Assembly (NCBI GenBank): GCA_900155415.1
Contig: LT700187.1
Span: 2,170,001-2,234,000 of the forward strand
From: Christensenella massiliensis
GTDB lineage: Bacteria > Bacillota > Clostridia > Christensenellales > Christensenellaceae
Reading direction: 5' to 3'
DNA: 64,000 bases
Part shown: in pieces, positions 35,563 through 45,206 of the stretch
Numbering within the stretch: the first letter of the stretch is position 1
Layout of the letters: every line of letters begins with the position of its first letter
Position numbers and translations under genes: made by a program
Notes under the pieces: model-generated
Databases searched by the model: none
What the model saw: the letters and a program-made list of their open reading frames with translations, nothing else
What the model was told of the DNA's origin: nothing

Positions 35563-36813
35563 GTGGCAGTAAAAGCCCCAAAAGGAACAAAGGATATTCT
35601 TCCACAAGAAAGCTATAAATGGCAATACGTTGAGAAGCTTGTACGAAAGCTTACGGCACTGGCCGGGTACCGCGAGGTGCGTACACCGATTTTTGAGCAT
35701 ACGGAATTATTTTTGCGCGGTGTCGGCGATACGACGGATATCGTGCAGAAAGAAATGTATACCTTTACAGATAAGGGCAATCGCTCCATCACGCTTAGGC
35801 CGGAAGGAACGGCAGGAGTTGTACGCGCGTTTCTGGAGGGTGGGCTGCCTTCCAATGCACAGCCGACAAAAATGTATTATCTGAGCGCGCCGGTGTTTCG
35901 CTATGAAAAGCCCCAGTCCGGACGTCTGCGCGAACATCATCAATTTGGAGTAGAAGTGTTTGGCGCGCCGGATGCGAGCATTGACGCTGAGGTGATCGGG
36001 CTTGCCCTGACGCTTCTTGGAGAGCTTGGATTAAAAGGGCTTCGGCTCAATATCAACAGCATTGGCTGCGAGAAATGCCGCCCTCAGTATAATGAGCTTT
36101 TAAAGCAATATCTGCGCGAGCATACAGAAGAATTGTGCGACTCCTGCAAGGAACGTATGGACCGCAATCCGCTGCGCGCATTAGACTGCAAGGAAGAGCG
36201 GTGCCGGGCCGTTGTAAAAAATGCTCCGCTTATGATCGATCATTTGTGCGGAGAGTGCTCCGGGCATTTCGAAAAGCTGAAGAAATATTTGGATGCCATG
36301 GGCATCGGTTATGCGGTTAATCCTTTTATTGTACGCGGGCTCGATTATTATACTAAAACAGTATTTGAGATCATATCGGACAGTATCGGCGCACAGGGAA
36401 CCGTATGCGGCGGCGGGAGATATGATCGGCTCATGAAGCAGGTCGGCGGCCCGGACATGCCGGGTATCGGCTTTGGTATGGGGATAGAGCGTTTATTGCT
36501 GGTGATGGAAAACGAAGGTATTTCCATTGAGAAGCCGTCTCTTACAGATATCTTTTTGTGCGCACATGGAGAAGAAGCGCATCTTCGAACTGCACAGCTG
36601 GTACGCGAGCTGCGGGCAAAAGGGATAAAAGCCGATATGGACCATTGTGCACGCAGTATGAAAGCACAGTTTAAGTATGCAGATAAATTGGGCGCAAAAT
36701 TTGTCGGGGTTGTCGGAGAAACCGAGCTTGCAGACGGAACCTTGGTTTTGAAAACGATGCAGACCGGCGAAGAACGCAGCATACATCAGGACGAAATTGA
36801 AAAGTTTTTATAA
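35563..36813 (+). CDS. hisS: Histidyl-tRNA synthetase
   Basis: Class II aminoacyl-tRNA synthetase of 416 residues. GTG start with GAGGAGGG upstream. Seen: KGTKDILPQES (N-terminus), class II motif 2 (APVFRYEKPQSGRLREHHQF), the histidine-binding VRGLDYYTKTVFE and GGGRYDRL, then an anticodon-binding C-terminal domain. A four-cysteine set (CDSCKERM..CGEC) in the insertion is typical of clostridial HisS. It is controlled by the T-box leader just upstream; the aspS start region overlaps or abuts its end. Confidence 0.97.
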   Translation: MAVKAPKGTKDILPQESYKWQYVEKLVRKLTALAGYREVRTPIFEHTELFLRGVGDTTDIVQKEMYTFTDKGNRSITLRPEGTAGVVRAFLEGGLPSNAQPTKMYYLSAPVFRYEKPQSGRLREHHQFGVEVFGAPDASIDAEVIGLALTLLGELGLKGLRLNINSIGCEKCRPQYNELLKQYLREHTEELCDSCKERMDRNPLRALDCKEERCRAVVKNAPLMIDHLCGECSGHFEKLKKYLDAMGIGYAVNPFIVRGLDYYTKTVFEIISDSIGAQGTVCGGGRYDRLMKQVGGPDMPGIGFGMGIERLLLVMENEGISIEKPSLTDIFLCAHGEEAHLRTAQLVRELRAKGIKADMDHCARSMKAQFKYADKLGAKFVGVVGETELADGTLVLKTMQTGEERSIHQDEIEKFL

Positions 36814-36838
36814 AGAATTTATGATTGGGAGAAAAGCT

Positions 36839-38623
36839 ATGGGAGAATTTTTAGGAGATTGGAAACGGACTGCGTTGTGCGCAGAATTTACTACGGCAGA
36901 TATCGACAGGGAAGTGACTTTGATGGGGTGGGCCGATACCCGGCGTGACCTCGGCGGCTTGATTTTTGTCGACCTTAGAGATCGTTCCGGAATCATGCAG
37001 GTCGTATTTGATGAATCTATGTTCGAAGGGGATTTTAATAAAGCCGGGAGTATTCGCAGCGAATTTGTATTGGCTATCAAAGGAAAGATCGTGAAACGTT
37101 CCGAGGATACGGTGAATCCAAAGCTGCCGACCGGATTGATCGAGGTGAAAGTACGTGAGCTTAAGATATTAAGCCGCGCGGAAACACCGCCGTTTGAAAT
37201 AGAGGACGGCAGCAAGGTGCGCGAAGAACTGCGCTTGAAATACCGTTATCTTGACCTGCGGCGTCCGGAAATGCAGAAAAACCTGATTTTGCGCAACAAA
37301 ATCGCGAATTCTGCGCGCGCTTATCTGACAGAAAATGGATTTCTCGATATCGAGACGCCGATGCTGCAAAAAAGTACGCCGGAGGGCGCAAGGGACTATC
37401 TGGTGCCGTCGCGTATCCACCCGGGCTGCTTTTATGCGCTGCCGCAGTCTCCGCAGCTTTTTAAACAGATCCTGATGATTTCGGGGTATGACCGGTATTT
37501 CCAGATCACAAAATGCTTTCGAGATGAAGACCTCCGTGCAGACCGTCAGCCGGAATTCACACAAATCGATACGGAGATGTCTTTTGTAGATGCGGACGAT
37601 GTAATGACGATGCATGAGGGCTTGATCCAACGGGTATTCAAGGATGTGCTTGATGTTGACATCAAGCTCCCCCTAAAACGTCTCCCTTATCAGGAAGCAA
37701 TGGACAGATTTGGCAGCGATAAGCCGGACACTCGCTTTGGGTTCGAACTGAAAGATGTAAGCGATATCGTGGCAGGCAGTGAATTCAAAGTATTCAGCTC
37801 CGTTGTGAAAAACGGGGGGAGCGTCCGCGCGATCAATGCAAAAGGATGTGCAAATCTTCTTGCGCGGCGGGAAATCGATGCGCTTGTCGATTTTGTCAAA
37901 ATCTATGGCGCAAAGGGAATGGCGTGGATATCGATTCGGGAAGACGGGTTGAATTCACCGATCACGAAATTTATGACGCAGGAAGAGATCGACGGTATCA
38001 TGCAGAGGCTTGATGGTCAGGTAGGGGATATCCTGTTTTTTGTCGGCGATAAAAATTCAGTTGTATATGATTCTCTTGGCGCACTGCGCCTGAAGCTGGC
38101 TGAAAAGCTGAACCTGATTCAGGATGGCACATGGGATCTATTGTGGGTAACGGAATTTCCGCTGTTCGAATACAGCGAAGAGGAAAAGCGGTATGTTGCC
38201 AAACATCATCCGTTCACATCACCGATGGACGAGGACATCGACAAAGTGGAAGGTGATCCGGAGCATGCGCGCGCAAAAGCATACGATATCGTTTTGAACG
38301 GAAACGAGATCGGCGGTGGAAGCATCAGAATACACAGCACGGAATTACAGGAAAAAATGTTCGGGGCGCTTGGCTTTTCCAAAGAAGACGCATGGGAGCG
38401 TTTTGGGTTCCTGCTTGAAGCGCTGAAATATGGCACGCCTCCGCATGGCGGGCTTGCGTATGGTCTTGACCGGCTGGCTATGCTGATGGCTGGAGTGGAT
38501 TCCATTCGGGACGTGATTGCATTTCCGAAAGTACAGAACGCTTCCGATTTGATGTCGAAAGCACCGGATACGGTGGATAAGAAGCAGCTGCGCGAGCTGC
38601 ATATCAAAGTGGATGAAGATTGA
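36839..38623 (+). CDS. aspS: Aspartyl-tRNA synthetase
   Basis: The 594-residue bacterial-type AspRS has an N-terminal OB-fold anticodon-binding domain, a class II catalytic core and the GAD insertion. Seen: LMGWADTRRDLGGLIF, DFLDIETP-type motif (ENGFLDIETPMLQ), QSPQLFKQILM, FRDEDLRADRQPEFTQID, and GLAYGLDRLAMLMAG near the C-terminus. The ATG at 36839 with GGGAG 7 bp upstream is preferred over in-frame starts at 36797 and 36821. Co-transcription with hisS under a histidine T-box is a common clostridial arrangement. Confidence 0.96.
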   Translation: MGEFLGDWKRTALCAEFTTADIDREVTLMGWADTRRDLGGLIFVDLRDRSGIMQVVFDESMFEGDFNKAGSIRSEFVLAIKGKIVKRSEDTVNPKLPTGLIEVKVRELKILSRAETPPFEIEDGSKVREELRLKYRYLDLRRPEMQKNLILRNKIANSARAYLTENGFLDIETPMLQKSTPEGARDYLVPSRIHPGCFYALPQSPQLFKQILMISGYDRYFQITKCFRDEDLRADRQPEFTQIDTEMSFVDADDVMTMHEGLIQRVFKDVLDVDIKLPLKRLPYQEAMDRFGSDKPDTRFGFELKDVSDIVAGSEFKVFSSVVKNGGSVRAINAKGCANLLARREIDALVDFVKIYGAKGMAWISIREDGLNSPITKFMTQEEIDGIMQRLDGQVGDILFFVGDKNSVVYDSLGALRLKLAEKLNLIQDGTWDLLWVTEFPLFEYSEEEKRYVAKHHPFTSPMDEDIDKVEGDPEHARAKAYDIVLNGNEIGGGSIRIHSTELQEKMFGALGFSKEDAWERFGFLLEALKYGTPPHGGLAYGLDRLAMLMAGVDSIRDVIAFPKVQNASDLMSKAPDTVDKKQLRELHIKVDED

Positions 38624-39324
38624 TGCTTGATTGCTCGAGAACGATTTCATTGATCGGCGAGGAAGGAGCGGCGCGTCTGCGCGCCTCTGCGGTAGCCGTA
38701 TTTGGTATAGGCGGCGTTGGTTCGTTTGCAGCGGAAGCGCTTGCGCGTGCAGGGGTCGGAACACTGCTTTTGATCGATAATGATGTTGTGAAGCCTTCCA
38801 ACTGCAACCGGCAGTTGGTTGCGCTTCATTCCACGATTGGACAAAAAAAAGTGGATGTCATGGCGCGCCGCGTACAGGATATCAATCCGGAGATCAAAGC
38901 AGTTTGCCTTGATTTATTCTACGGACAGGATGACTCGGAGGAAATATTTTCCCAAAGAATAGATTTTGTCGTCGACGCGATCGACAGTCTGCGCTCCAAG
39001 GAAGCGCTGATTCTTGAATGCATCAAGAGAAAGATCGATATAATATCTGTAATGGGAGCAGGCAATAAACTGTATCCGGAGCGTTTCTCTATCATGGATC
39101 TTTTCCAAACGCGATATGATCCGATTGCCAAAATCCTGCGGAGGAATTTACGGGCGGCAGGCGTACGTTCCCTTTCGGTCGTTTGCTCGGACGAGCCGCC
39201 GCACAAGGCGCAGTGCAGAGATGAAGGGAAGACTGTTCCCGCCAGCATCTCGTTCGTACCGTCTGTGTGCGGTCTGCTTGCAGCGGGGGAGGCAGTCCGA
39301 AAATTAGCGGGGATTCAGGAATGA
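38623..39324 (+). CDS. tcdA: tRNA threonylcarbamoyladenosine dehydratase (ThiF/E1-like)
   Basis: Cyclises t6A37 in tRNA to ct6A using ATP. The 233-residue E1-like protein has the nucleotide motif GIGGVGSFAAEALARAGVG (about 29-47), DNDVVKPSNCNRQL (about 54-67), the DAIDSL segment and a Cys in VVCSDEPP (about 187-194). The start ATG overlaps the aspS stop (TGATG). The order aspS-tcdA is common. Other E1-like adenylating roles are possible, but family length and neighbours fit TcdA. Confidence 0.9.
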   Translation: MLDCSRTISLIGEEGAARLRASAVAVFGIGGVGSFAAEALARAGVGTLLLIDNDVVKPSNCNRQLVALHSTIGQKKVDVMARRVQDINPEIKAVCLDLFYGQDDSEEIFSQRIDFVVDAIDSLRSKEALILECIKRKIDIISVMGAGNKLYPERFSIMDLFQTRYDPIAKILRRNLRAAGVRSLSVVCSDEPPHKAQCRDEGKTVPASISFVPSVCGLLAAGEAVRKLAGIQE

Positions 39325-39764
39325 ACGAATCAGGACTTGTTATAAAAACAAATGAAGATATCGCTTATGTGAGATTCGAACGGACCTCGGCTTGCTCCAA
39401 GTGCGGCGCCTGCGGAATGCTCAGCGGACAGAATGACATTACTGTTTCCATGGAAAACAGTCTGCATGCTAAGACGGGCGACCGCGTTGAAGTCCAGTTT
39501 ACAACGAAGAATGCGCTGCAGTCTTCTGCGATTGCCTATATCTTTCCCTTGCTGATGCTTTTTTTAGGCGTATGGATCGGATATATCATTCCGCAGAATA
39601 TATTTCCGGTAAACGATGTGCTTGCCGCACTGCTCGGGATCGTTTTTGCAGCGGCTGCTTTTGTCATATTAAAGCTTCTGAATCCATACTTCAAGAAAAA
39701 ATTTTCCAATGTATATACTATGACAAAGATCATAAAAGAAAGCGAGCAAGATAAGTGTTCCTGA
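39321..39764 (+). CDS. RseC/MucC-like redox regulator membrane protein
   Basis: The 147-residue protein of the SoxR-reducing-system (RseC) family has an N-terminal cysteine cluster CSKCGACGM (about 24-32), suited to metal or Fe-S binding, and two membrane helices (about 70-90 and 96-118). The usual role is assisting an Rnf-type electron-transfer complex or sigma-factor signalling; nothing nearby shows the partner. The start ATG overlaps the tcdA stop by 4 bp and the end overlaps smc by 10 bp. Confidence 0.8.
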   Translation: MNESGLVIKTNEDIAYVRFERTSACSKCGACGMLSGQNDITVSMENSLHAKTGDRVEVQFTTKNALQSSAIAYIFPLLMLFLGVWIGYIIPQNIFPVNDVLAALLGIVFAAAAFVILKLLNPYFKKKFSNVYTMTKIIKESEQDKCS

Positions 39765-42700
39765 AACGGATTGAACTTAACGGGTTCAAATCTTTCTGTA
39801 ACAAGAAAGAAATCATCATTAATAAGGGGATCACGGGTGTCGTCGGTCCGAATGGAAGCGGTAAAAGCAATATTGCAGACGCTATGCGTTGGGTGCTGGG
39901 AGAGCAGAGCTCTAAAAACCTGCGCGGGACGAGCATGCAGGATGTTATTTTTAACGGGACCCAGACGCGCAGTAAGAAGGCTTACTGCGAGGTCTCTCTT
40001 ATTTTTGATAATTCCGATATGCGTATCAAATCGGATTATACGGAAATTTCGGTCCGGCGCAAGATGTACCGTTCCGGAGAGAGTGAATATTCCATTAATA
40101 ATACGGGCTGCCGATTGAAAGATATCCTTGAGCTTTTTCGCGATACCGGAATTGGGAAAGAGGGTTATTCCATCATTGGGCAGGGAAAAATCGACGAGAT
40201 ATTGACCAGTAAGGCGACAGACCGCCGCAAGGTATTTGAAGAAGCAGCCGGAATCATGAAATTCCGGTTTCGCAAAGAAGAGGCGGAACGCAATCTTCGA
40301 AAAACAAAAGATAATATTACTAGAATAGATGACATCCTTGCTGAACTTTCTGCGCAGATCGAGCCCCTTGAGAAGCAGATGAAAGAGGCGCAGGACTATC
40401 TGAAGCTGCGCGACCGTCTGAAAGAGCTTGATATCAATCTATATTTGTATCAATATGATCGTGCAGGGGAACGGATCGCAAAAACGGAAGAGCAGATCCG
40501 TGGAAACGAACAGGCGTTAGAGGAACTGACCGCTCAAATCGCACAGGAAAACATAAACGCCGCGGAAACAAAAAAGCATTTAGCCGCTCTTCAGCAGGAA
40601 ATTGAAAAGCAGAACATACAGCTTGGGGAATACATGAGCGAGCAGGAGCGCCTGAAAGGCTCATTGAACCTTTTGGAGGAGAAGGAGCATGTGAACCAGA
40701 GCGCTATGCGTGAAAATTTTGAGAAGCGGGATTCGTTGGAAGCGCGATTGATATCCGATGAAAAAGCCCTTCAGGAGCTCGGAACACAGATCGGTCATAA
40801 AAATACTCAGATCGATGAACAATATGCACAGATTATAGAGTTGCGGAAAAAGATCGAAACGATCACCGGGGCGTCCGGAGATACGCAGGAAGAAATCGAT
40901 GAGGCGCGTGCTCAGGTGGAAGAAGCCCGCACTGTGTTGCAGACTTTGCTGATCGACTTAAATGAAAAACAGGTAAAAGCCGAAGTCGTTGTGCAAAAGA
41001 AAGAGCAGGCACAGGCAGAGGCGGAAAAGCAGGCGGCTTATGTCGTACAGCTGAAAGAAGAGGTCAAAGAACTGGAGGCAGATAGGCAGGCCTGCGAAGA
41101 GCAGGGGGCGGAGCTGCGCAGAAAGCTGAACGAAACCTCCCGGCATTTTCAGGAGCTGCAGGAGGAGCGTGCTCAGACCGAGCAAAAAGCCGCGGAGATC
41201 CTCCGGCGGTTAAATGAGGATGAATCGCGTCTAAAGCTGCTCGAGGATATGCGGGAAGGATACGAGGGGTATTTTGACAGCGTTCGCGCCTTATTTCGGG
41301 AAGCGAAAAAAACGCCGGAGATCGAAACAAAAATAAAAGGCGTTTTAGCCGAACTGATCGATGTTCCTAAAAAATATGAAACGCCGATCGAGGTGATTTT
41401 AGGCAATGCCTTACAGAATGTGGTCGTGGAACAGGACACGGATGCAAAGGATATTATTTCTTTCCTGAGAAAGAATAACCTGGGGCGTGTGACGTTTCTG
41501 CCGACCCGATCTTTAAAGGTGCGAACCCTGCAAAAGGATGAGCGTTCGTTTCTTTCACTCAGCGGAGTAGAAGGCGTTGCCAGCGAAATGATAGGTTGCG
41601 CGGATGAGATACGTCCTGCGGTCGATTTTCTGCTTGCGCGTACTGTAATTGTACGGGATATGGATAGTGCAATCAATCTGATGAAAGGAGCCGATTACGC
41701 TTTCCGCGCTGTTACGATGGACGGAGATTTTATCAAGCCGGGGGGAGTGATTACCGGAGGCAGCTTCAAAAAAAGCAATGTCGGACTTCTTGCACGTAAA
41801 CGGATGGCGCAGGAGTTAGAGAAAAATATCAGAGATAATAAGCAGGCATTGGAGCAATGGAGGACAGTGCTTGCAGACAGTGAAGAAAAGGCGGAGCAAG
41901 CGCGGAGCATGCAGCAAGAATTGATGCAGGTCCTGCGCGAGCAGGAGATAAAGGCAGTCGAAGCAAAGCAAAAGGCGCTCACGGCGCAGCGTTTGCTTGC
42001 GGAGAATGAAAAAAATGCAGAAGAACTTGCGGACGGTCTTTTTGAGACGGAAAATGAACGTGAAAAAATATTGGCGTCAGTGCAGGAATTGGAAAAAGAT
42101 GCCAAGCAGGCACAGGCTGATTTTGACAGGCTGAAGAAGCGGCAGGAAGCGGCAGAGGCGCATGCAGCAGGAGTTGCCGCCCAGGCGGTCGAAATAAAGG
42201 AGCTGTTATCGTCAAAAGAATTGCGCCAAAACGAGCTGAGCAATGAAAAAAATATGCTGCTGAACGAAGCGGAACATCTGCGTAAAGCTATTGCACAGAA
42301 CAAAGAGGAAGTGGAGCGGCTGCTGCAGCGCAATGAGACGCTTTCCGCAGAAATGAAAGAGCTCACGCACTCTAAAGCCGAGATGCGCGGTTCTTTGGAC
42401 AATATTTTGACTGCTATTCGTATGGCGGGGGAAGAAGCGCGCGGGAAGCTGGCGCAGCGTGACAGCTGGAATCTTCAGGCGGAAGAGGCCGCTCAAAAAG
42501 CGGAGGAGCTGACCGTACAGAAAAATTCCCTGATCGAACAAAAATATAAATTGGTCGCAAACCGTGAAAAGCTGGAGCTTTCACGGGAAAATCAACAAAA
42601 TAAGCTTTGGGAGGACTATGGACTTACGTATGCCAACGCTCTCCCGTTCAAAAAATCAGATTTTGCCTACCAATCCTCAGGACGCGAGGCAGATAGGATC

Positions 42701-43306
42701 CGCGAGCGGATCCGTGGAATGGGAGCAGTCAACCCCAATGCGATTGAAGATTATACACGCGTGCGGGAGCGTTACGACAATTTATCTATCCAGCGCGAGG
42801 ACCTTATAACGGCCGGAAACGACCTTCAGATCGTGATAGACGGGCTCTTATCCGGTATGAAAGAAAGCTTCCGCGAAAAGTTTGCGCAGATCAACGAAAA
42901 CTTCCAAAGAACATTTCACGATCTGTTCGGAGGCGGTCACGCGCGGCTGGAGCTTGAAGACGGCGATATCATGGAATGCGGCGTAGAGATCATCGCCGAA
43001 CCGCCGGGAAAAAAGCTGCAGAATATCAGTCTTTTATCGGGGGGAGAAAAAGCGCTTACGGCAATAGCACTTCTGTTCGCAATGCTTGATATCAATCCAT
43101 CGCCGATCTGCCTGCTGGATGAGATAGACGCGCCTCTCGACGATGCCAATGTGATTCGGTTTTCAGAATATCTGAAGAGCCTTTCGGCGGAGCTGCAGTT
43201 CATCGTCATCACTCACCGCAAGCCATCTATGGCAATTTGCGATACTCTTTACGGGGTGGCGATGCAGGAAAAGGGCGTTTCGGACATTGTATCCGTACAA
43301 CTTTAA
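39755..43306 (+). CDS. smc: Chromosome partition protein SMC
   Basis: Condensin ATPase organising the chromosome. The 1183-residue protein has Walker [15 protein letters not shown] (about 32-45), two long coiled coils rich in Glu/Gln/Lys (about 170-510 and 660-1020), a hinge (about 520-640, including [14 protein letters not shown]), the ABC signature [15 protein letters not shown] and Walker [17 protein letters not shown] at 39755 is the likely start. It overlaps the previous gene, and ftsY follows within about 20 bp, a conserved pairing. Confidence 0.96.
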   Translation: MFLKRIELNGFKSFCNKKEIIINKGITGVVGPNGSGKSNIADAMRWVLGEQSSKNLRGTSMQDVIFNGTQTRSKKAYCEVSLIFDNSDMRIKSDYTEISVRRKMYRSGESEYSINNTGCRLKDILELFRDTGIGKEGYSIIGQGKIDEILTSKATDRRKVFEEAAGIMKFRFRKEEAERNLRKTKDNITRIDDILAELSAQIEPLEKQMKEAQDYLKLRDRLKELDINLYLYQYDRAGERIAKTEEQIRGNEQALEELTAQIAQENINAAETKKHLAALQQEIEKQNIQLGEYMSEQERLKGSLNLLEEKEHVNQSAMRENFEKRDSLEARLISDEKALQELGTQIGHKNTQIDEQYAQIIELRKKIETITGASGDTQEEIDEARAQVEEARTVLQTLLIDLNEKQVKAEVVVQKKEQAQAEAEKQAAYVVQLKEEVKELEADRQACEEQGAELRRKLNETSRHFQELQEERAQTEQKAAEILRRLNEDESRLKLLEDMREGYEGYFDSVRALFREAKKTPEIETKIKGVLAELIDVPKKYETPIEVILGNALQNVVVEQDTDAKDIISFLRKNNLGRVTFLPTRSLKVRTLQKDERSFLSLSGVEGVASEMIGCADEIRPAVDFLLARTVIVRDMDSAINLMKGADYAFRAVTMDGDFIKPGGVITGGSFKKSNVGLLARKRMAQELEKNIRDNKQALEQWRTVLADSEEKAEQARSMQQELMQVLREQEIKAVEAKQKALTAQRLLAENEKNAEELADGLFETENEREKILASVQELEKDAKQAQADFDRLKKRQEAAEAHAAGVAAQAVEIKELLSSKELRQNELSNEKNMLLNEAEHLRKAIAQNKEEVERLLQRNETLSAEMKELTHSKAEMRGSLDNILTAIRMAGEEARGKLAQRDSWNLQAEEAAQKAEELTVQKNSLIEQKYKLVANREKLELSRENQQNKLWEDYGLTYANALPFKKSDFAYQSSGREADRIRERIRGMGAVNPNAIEDYTRVRERYDNLSIQREDLITAGNDLQIVIDGLLSGMKESFREKFAQINENFQRTFHDLFGGGHARLELEDGDIMECGVEIIAEPPGKKLQNISLLSGGEKALTAIALLFAMLDINPSPICLLDEIDAPLDDANVIRFSEYLKSLSAELQFIVITHRKPSMAICDTLYGVAMQEKGVSDIVSVQL

Positions 43307-43325
43307 AAAAGTAGGAGTGATAAAA

Positions 43326-44225
43326 ATGGGTTTTTTTGACAAACTAAAGGAACGCGTCAATAAGACGCGGGAGAATTTTTCGACAAAGGTCAACAGCGTG
43401 ATCAAAAATTTCCGAAAAGTAGACGAAGAATTTTTTGAAGAGCTTGAAGAAGCGCTGATTCTTTCAGACATTGGCTATGCTACTACGGAAAAAGTGATAG
43501 AGACGCTTCGGGACCGCGTGAAAGAAGAAAAAATATCGGATCCGGCTGAAATAAAGGACATGCTGATCCATATTCTTGCGGAGTATATGACGGCCGACCC
43601 GCTTGAGATCGTCAAACCCACCGTTATGTTGGTCGTTGGAGTAAACGGTGTAGGAAAAACAACTGCAATCGGAAAACTGACCAACTATTACAATAAGCAG
43701 GGGAAAAAGGTGCTCTTGGCGGCAGCGGACACATTCCGCGCAGCGGCAGCGGAACAACTTTCTATTTGGGGGCAGCGCACGGATACGCGGGTCATCAAAT
43801 ATGCGGAGGGCGCAGACCCTGCAGCAGTCGTTTATGACGCGATCGATGCAGCGAAGCACGCGGGCAGTGATATTTTAATAATAGATACGGCAGGACGTCT
43901 TCACAACAAAAAGAATCTTATGGGCGAGCTTGAAAAAATAAACCGGGTGATCGATAAAGAATATCCGCAGGCGAACCGTGAAACTTTCCTTGTTGTGGAT
44001 GCAACGACTGGTCAAAATGCGATCTCTCAGACCGAGGTGTTTAACGAAAGCGTAAAGTTGACCGGTATCATCCTGACTAAGCTCGATGGAACCGCAAAGG
44101 GCGGCGTAGTATGTGCGGTAAAAGATATGACCGGAGTTCCGGTACGCTTTATCGGCGTAGGGGAAGGTGCTGAAGACCTTCAGCCGTTTGACGCATACGA
44201 TTTTGCAAAAGCAATTTTGGAATAG
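43326..44225 (+). CDS. ftsY: Signal recognition particle receptor FtsY
   Basis: GTPase docking SRP-ribosome complexes at the membrane. The 299-residue protein has the N domain, then the G domain with GVNGVGKTTAIGKL (about 105-118), DTFRAAAAEQL, DTAGRLHNK and TKLDGTAKGG. The acidic N-terminal A domain of proteobacteria is absent, as is normal in Firmicutes. ATG at 43326 with TAGGAG upstream is preferred over an in-frame start inside smc. Its partner Ffh is encoded about 1 kb downstream. Confidence 0.97.
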   Translation: MGFFDKLKERVNKTRENFSTKVNSVIKNFRKVDEEFFEELEEALILSDIGYATTEKVIETLRDRVKEEKISDPAEIKDMLIHILAEYMTADPLEIVKPTVMLVVGVNGVGKTTAIGKLTNYYNKQGKKVLLAAADTFRAAAAEQLSIWGQRTDTRVIKYAEGADPAAVVYDAIDAAKHAGSDILIIDTAGRLHNKKNLMGELEKINRVIDKEYPQANRETFLVVDATTGQNAISQTEVFNESVKLTGIILTKLDGTAKGGVVCAVKDMTGVPVRFIGVGEGAEDLQPFDAYDFAKAILE

Positions 44226-44873
44226 ATGGCCGTTACAGTTACACGTTTACGCTTCGGGGGTGATAACTGCTATCTACTGGAGCAAAATGGCAATACGATA
44301 TTAGTAGATACCGGGAGAGCCTCTGCACGGGCACGGCTGTCTGAAATTCTGGAACTGCACCGAATAGAACTCGCTGTCCTGACGCATGGGCATTTTGACC
44401 ACATTTCCAATGCGGCCTTTCTGCAGCGGGAGCATGGGATCAAAATCGCGATGCATCGTGCAGATATCTTCTTAGCAGCGGATAACCGTATACGAAGCAT
44501 CGACGCCCGCGGGCTGCTGGGGATTTTGATAAAGAAGCGGTCGCTTGCGTCTATCCGAAAGACCCGGATCGATTTTTTCCGGCCGGATATTCTTTTGCAG
44601 GATGGTCAGGAGTTAAATGATTTTGGAGTCGATGCGCAGGTGATAGAGCTTGCGGGGCATACGGCAGGCTCTATTGGGATATTAACGGCGAAAGCGTGTA
44701 TTGTAGGCGATCTGCTCATGAATGTTGGCTTTGCCTGTTCCGCGCGGATTGCTGAAGATTTTACGGAAACAAGGCGGAGCATAGAGCGCCTCAAATGCAC
44801 AACATCGGATATCTTTTATCCGGGGCATGGCGGGCCGATCTTACGTCAACGGCTTATGAAGCTGAAGGTGTAA
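44226..44873 (+). CDS. Metallo-beta-lactamase-fold hydrolase
   Basis: The 215-residue zinc hydrolase shows the HxHxDH motif in LTHGHFDHIS (about 53-62), the second His in ELAGHTAGSIG, the bridging Asp in IVGDLLMN and a terminal YPGHGG. It begins directly after the ftsY stop codon, so it is translated in the same operon. The substrate is unknown. It is distinct from the GloB-like protein at 33059 by its basic segment at about 100-120 (IKKRSLASIRKTRID). Confidence 0.85.
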   Translation: MAVTVTRLRFGGDNCYLLEQNGNTILVDTGRASARARLSEILELHRIELAVLTHGHFDHISNAAFLQREHGIKIAMHRADIFLAADNRIRSIDARGLLGILIKKRSLASIRKTRIDFFRPDILLQDGQELNDFGVDAQVIELAGHTAGSIGILTAKACIVGDLLMNVGFACSARIAEDFTETRRSIERLKCTTSDIFYPGHGGPILRQRLMKLKV

Positions 44874-44884
44874 AGGCCTGACGC

Positions 44885-44912
44885 TTGACATCAGGAGAAA
44901 ATCATGTATAAT
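44885..44912 (+). promoter_or_regulatory. Promoter reading straight into a terminator hairpin
   Basis: TTGACA (44885-44890), 16-bp spacer and TATAAT (44907-44912). The predicted start (about 44919) lies inside the left arm of the hairpin at 44914-44951. Confidence 0.6.
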
Positions 44913-44913
44913 A

Positions 44914-44951
44914 AACAGATGTAAAGCAGTCAGCCTTTACATCTGTTTTTT
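44914..44951 (+). terminator. Terminator/attenuator before ylxM-ffh
   Basis: AACAGATGTAAAG pairs perfectly with CTTTACATCTGTT around an eight-base loop, then T5-6. It ends the smc-ftsY-MBL operon and may attenuate transcripts from the promoter that overlaps it. Confidence 0.88.
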
Positions 44952-44966
44952 GATTGGCGGTGCGCT

Positions 44967-45206
44967 ATGAAGCATGAAAAAGATTTGAGCCTCATCCTGT
45001 ATTACGATTTCTATGGAGAGTTTCTTACGGAACGGCAGGCAAAGATATTTGAGCTCTATTATAATGATGATTATTCTTTAGCAGAAATCGCGCAGGAATG
45101 CGGTATTTCGCGGCAGGGCGTATTGGATGCCCTGAAACGTGCTCAGGTAAAATTAAAAGATATGGAAAACAAGCTTGGGCTCATAGCTGACAGCAAGGAG
45201 ATTTAA
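44967..45206 (+). CDS. ylxM: YlxM family helix-turn-helix protein
   Basis: The 79-residue protein of the UPF0122 family is encoded, as nearly always, directly before ffh. The central QAKIFELYYNDDYSLAEIAQ and GISRQGVLDALKRAQ form a sigma-70 region 4-like helix-turn-helix. It is thought to modulate SRP function. There is no gap between its stop and the ffh start. Confidence 0.92.
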   Translation: MKHEKDLSLILYYDFYGEFLTERQAKIFELYYNDDYSLAEIAQECGISRQGVLDALKRAQVKLKDMENKLGLIADSKEI

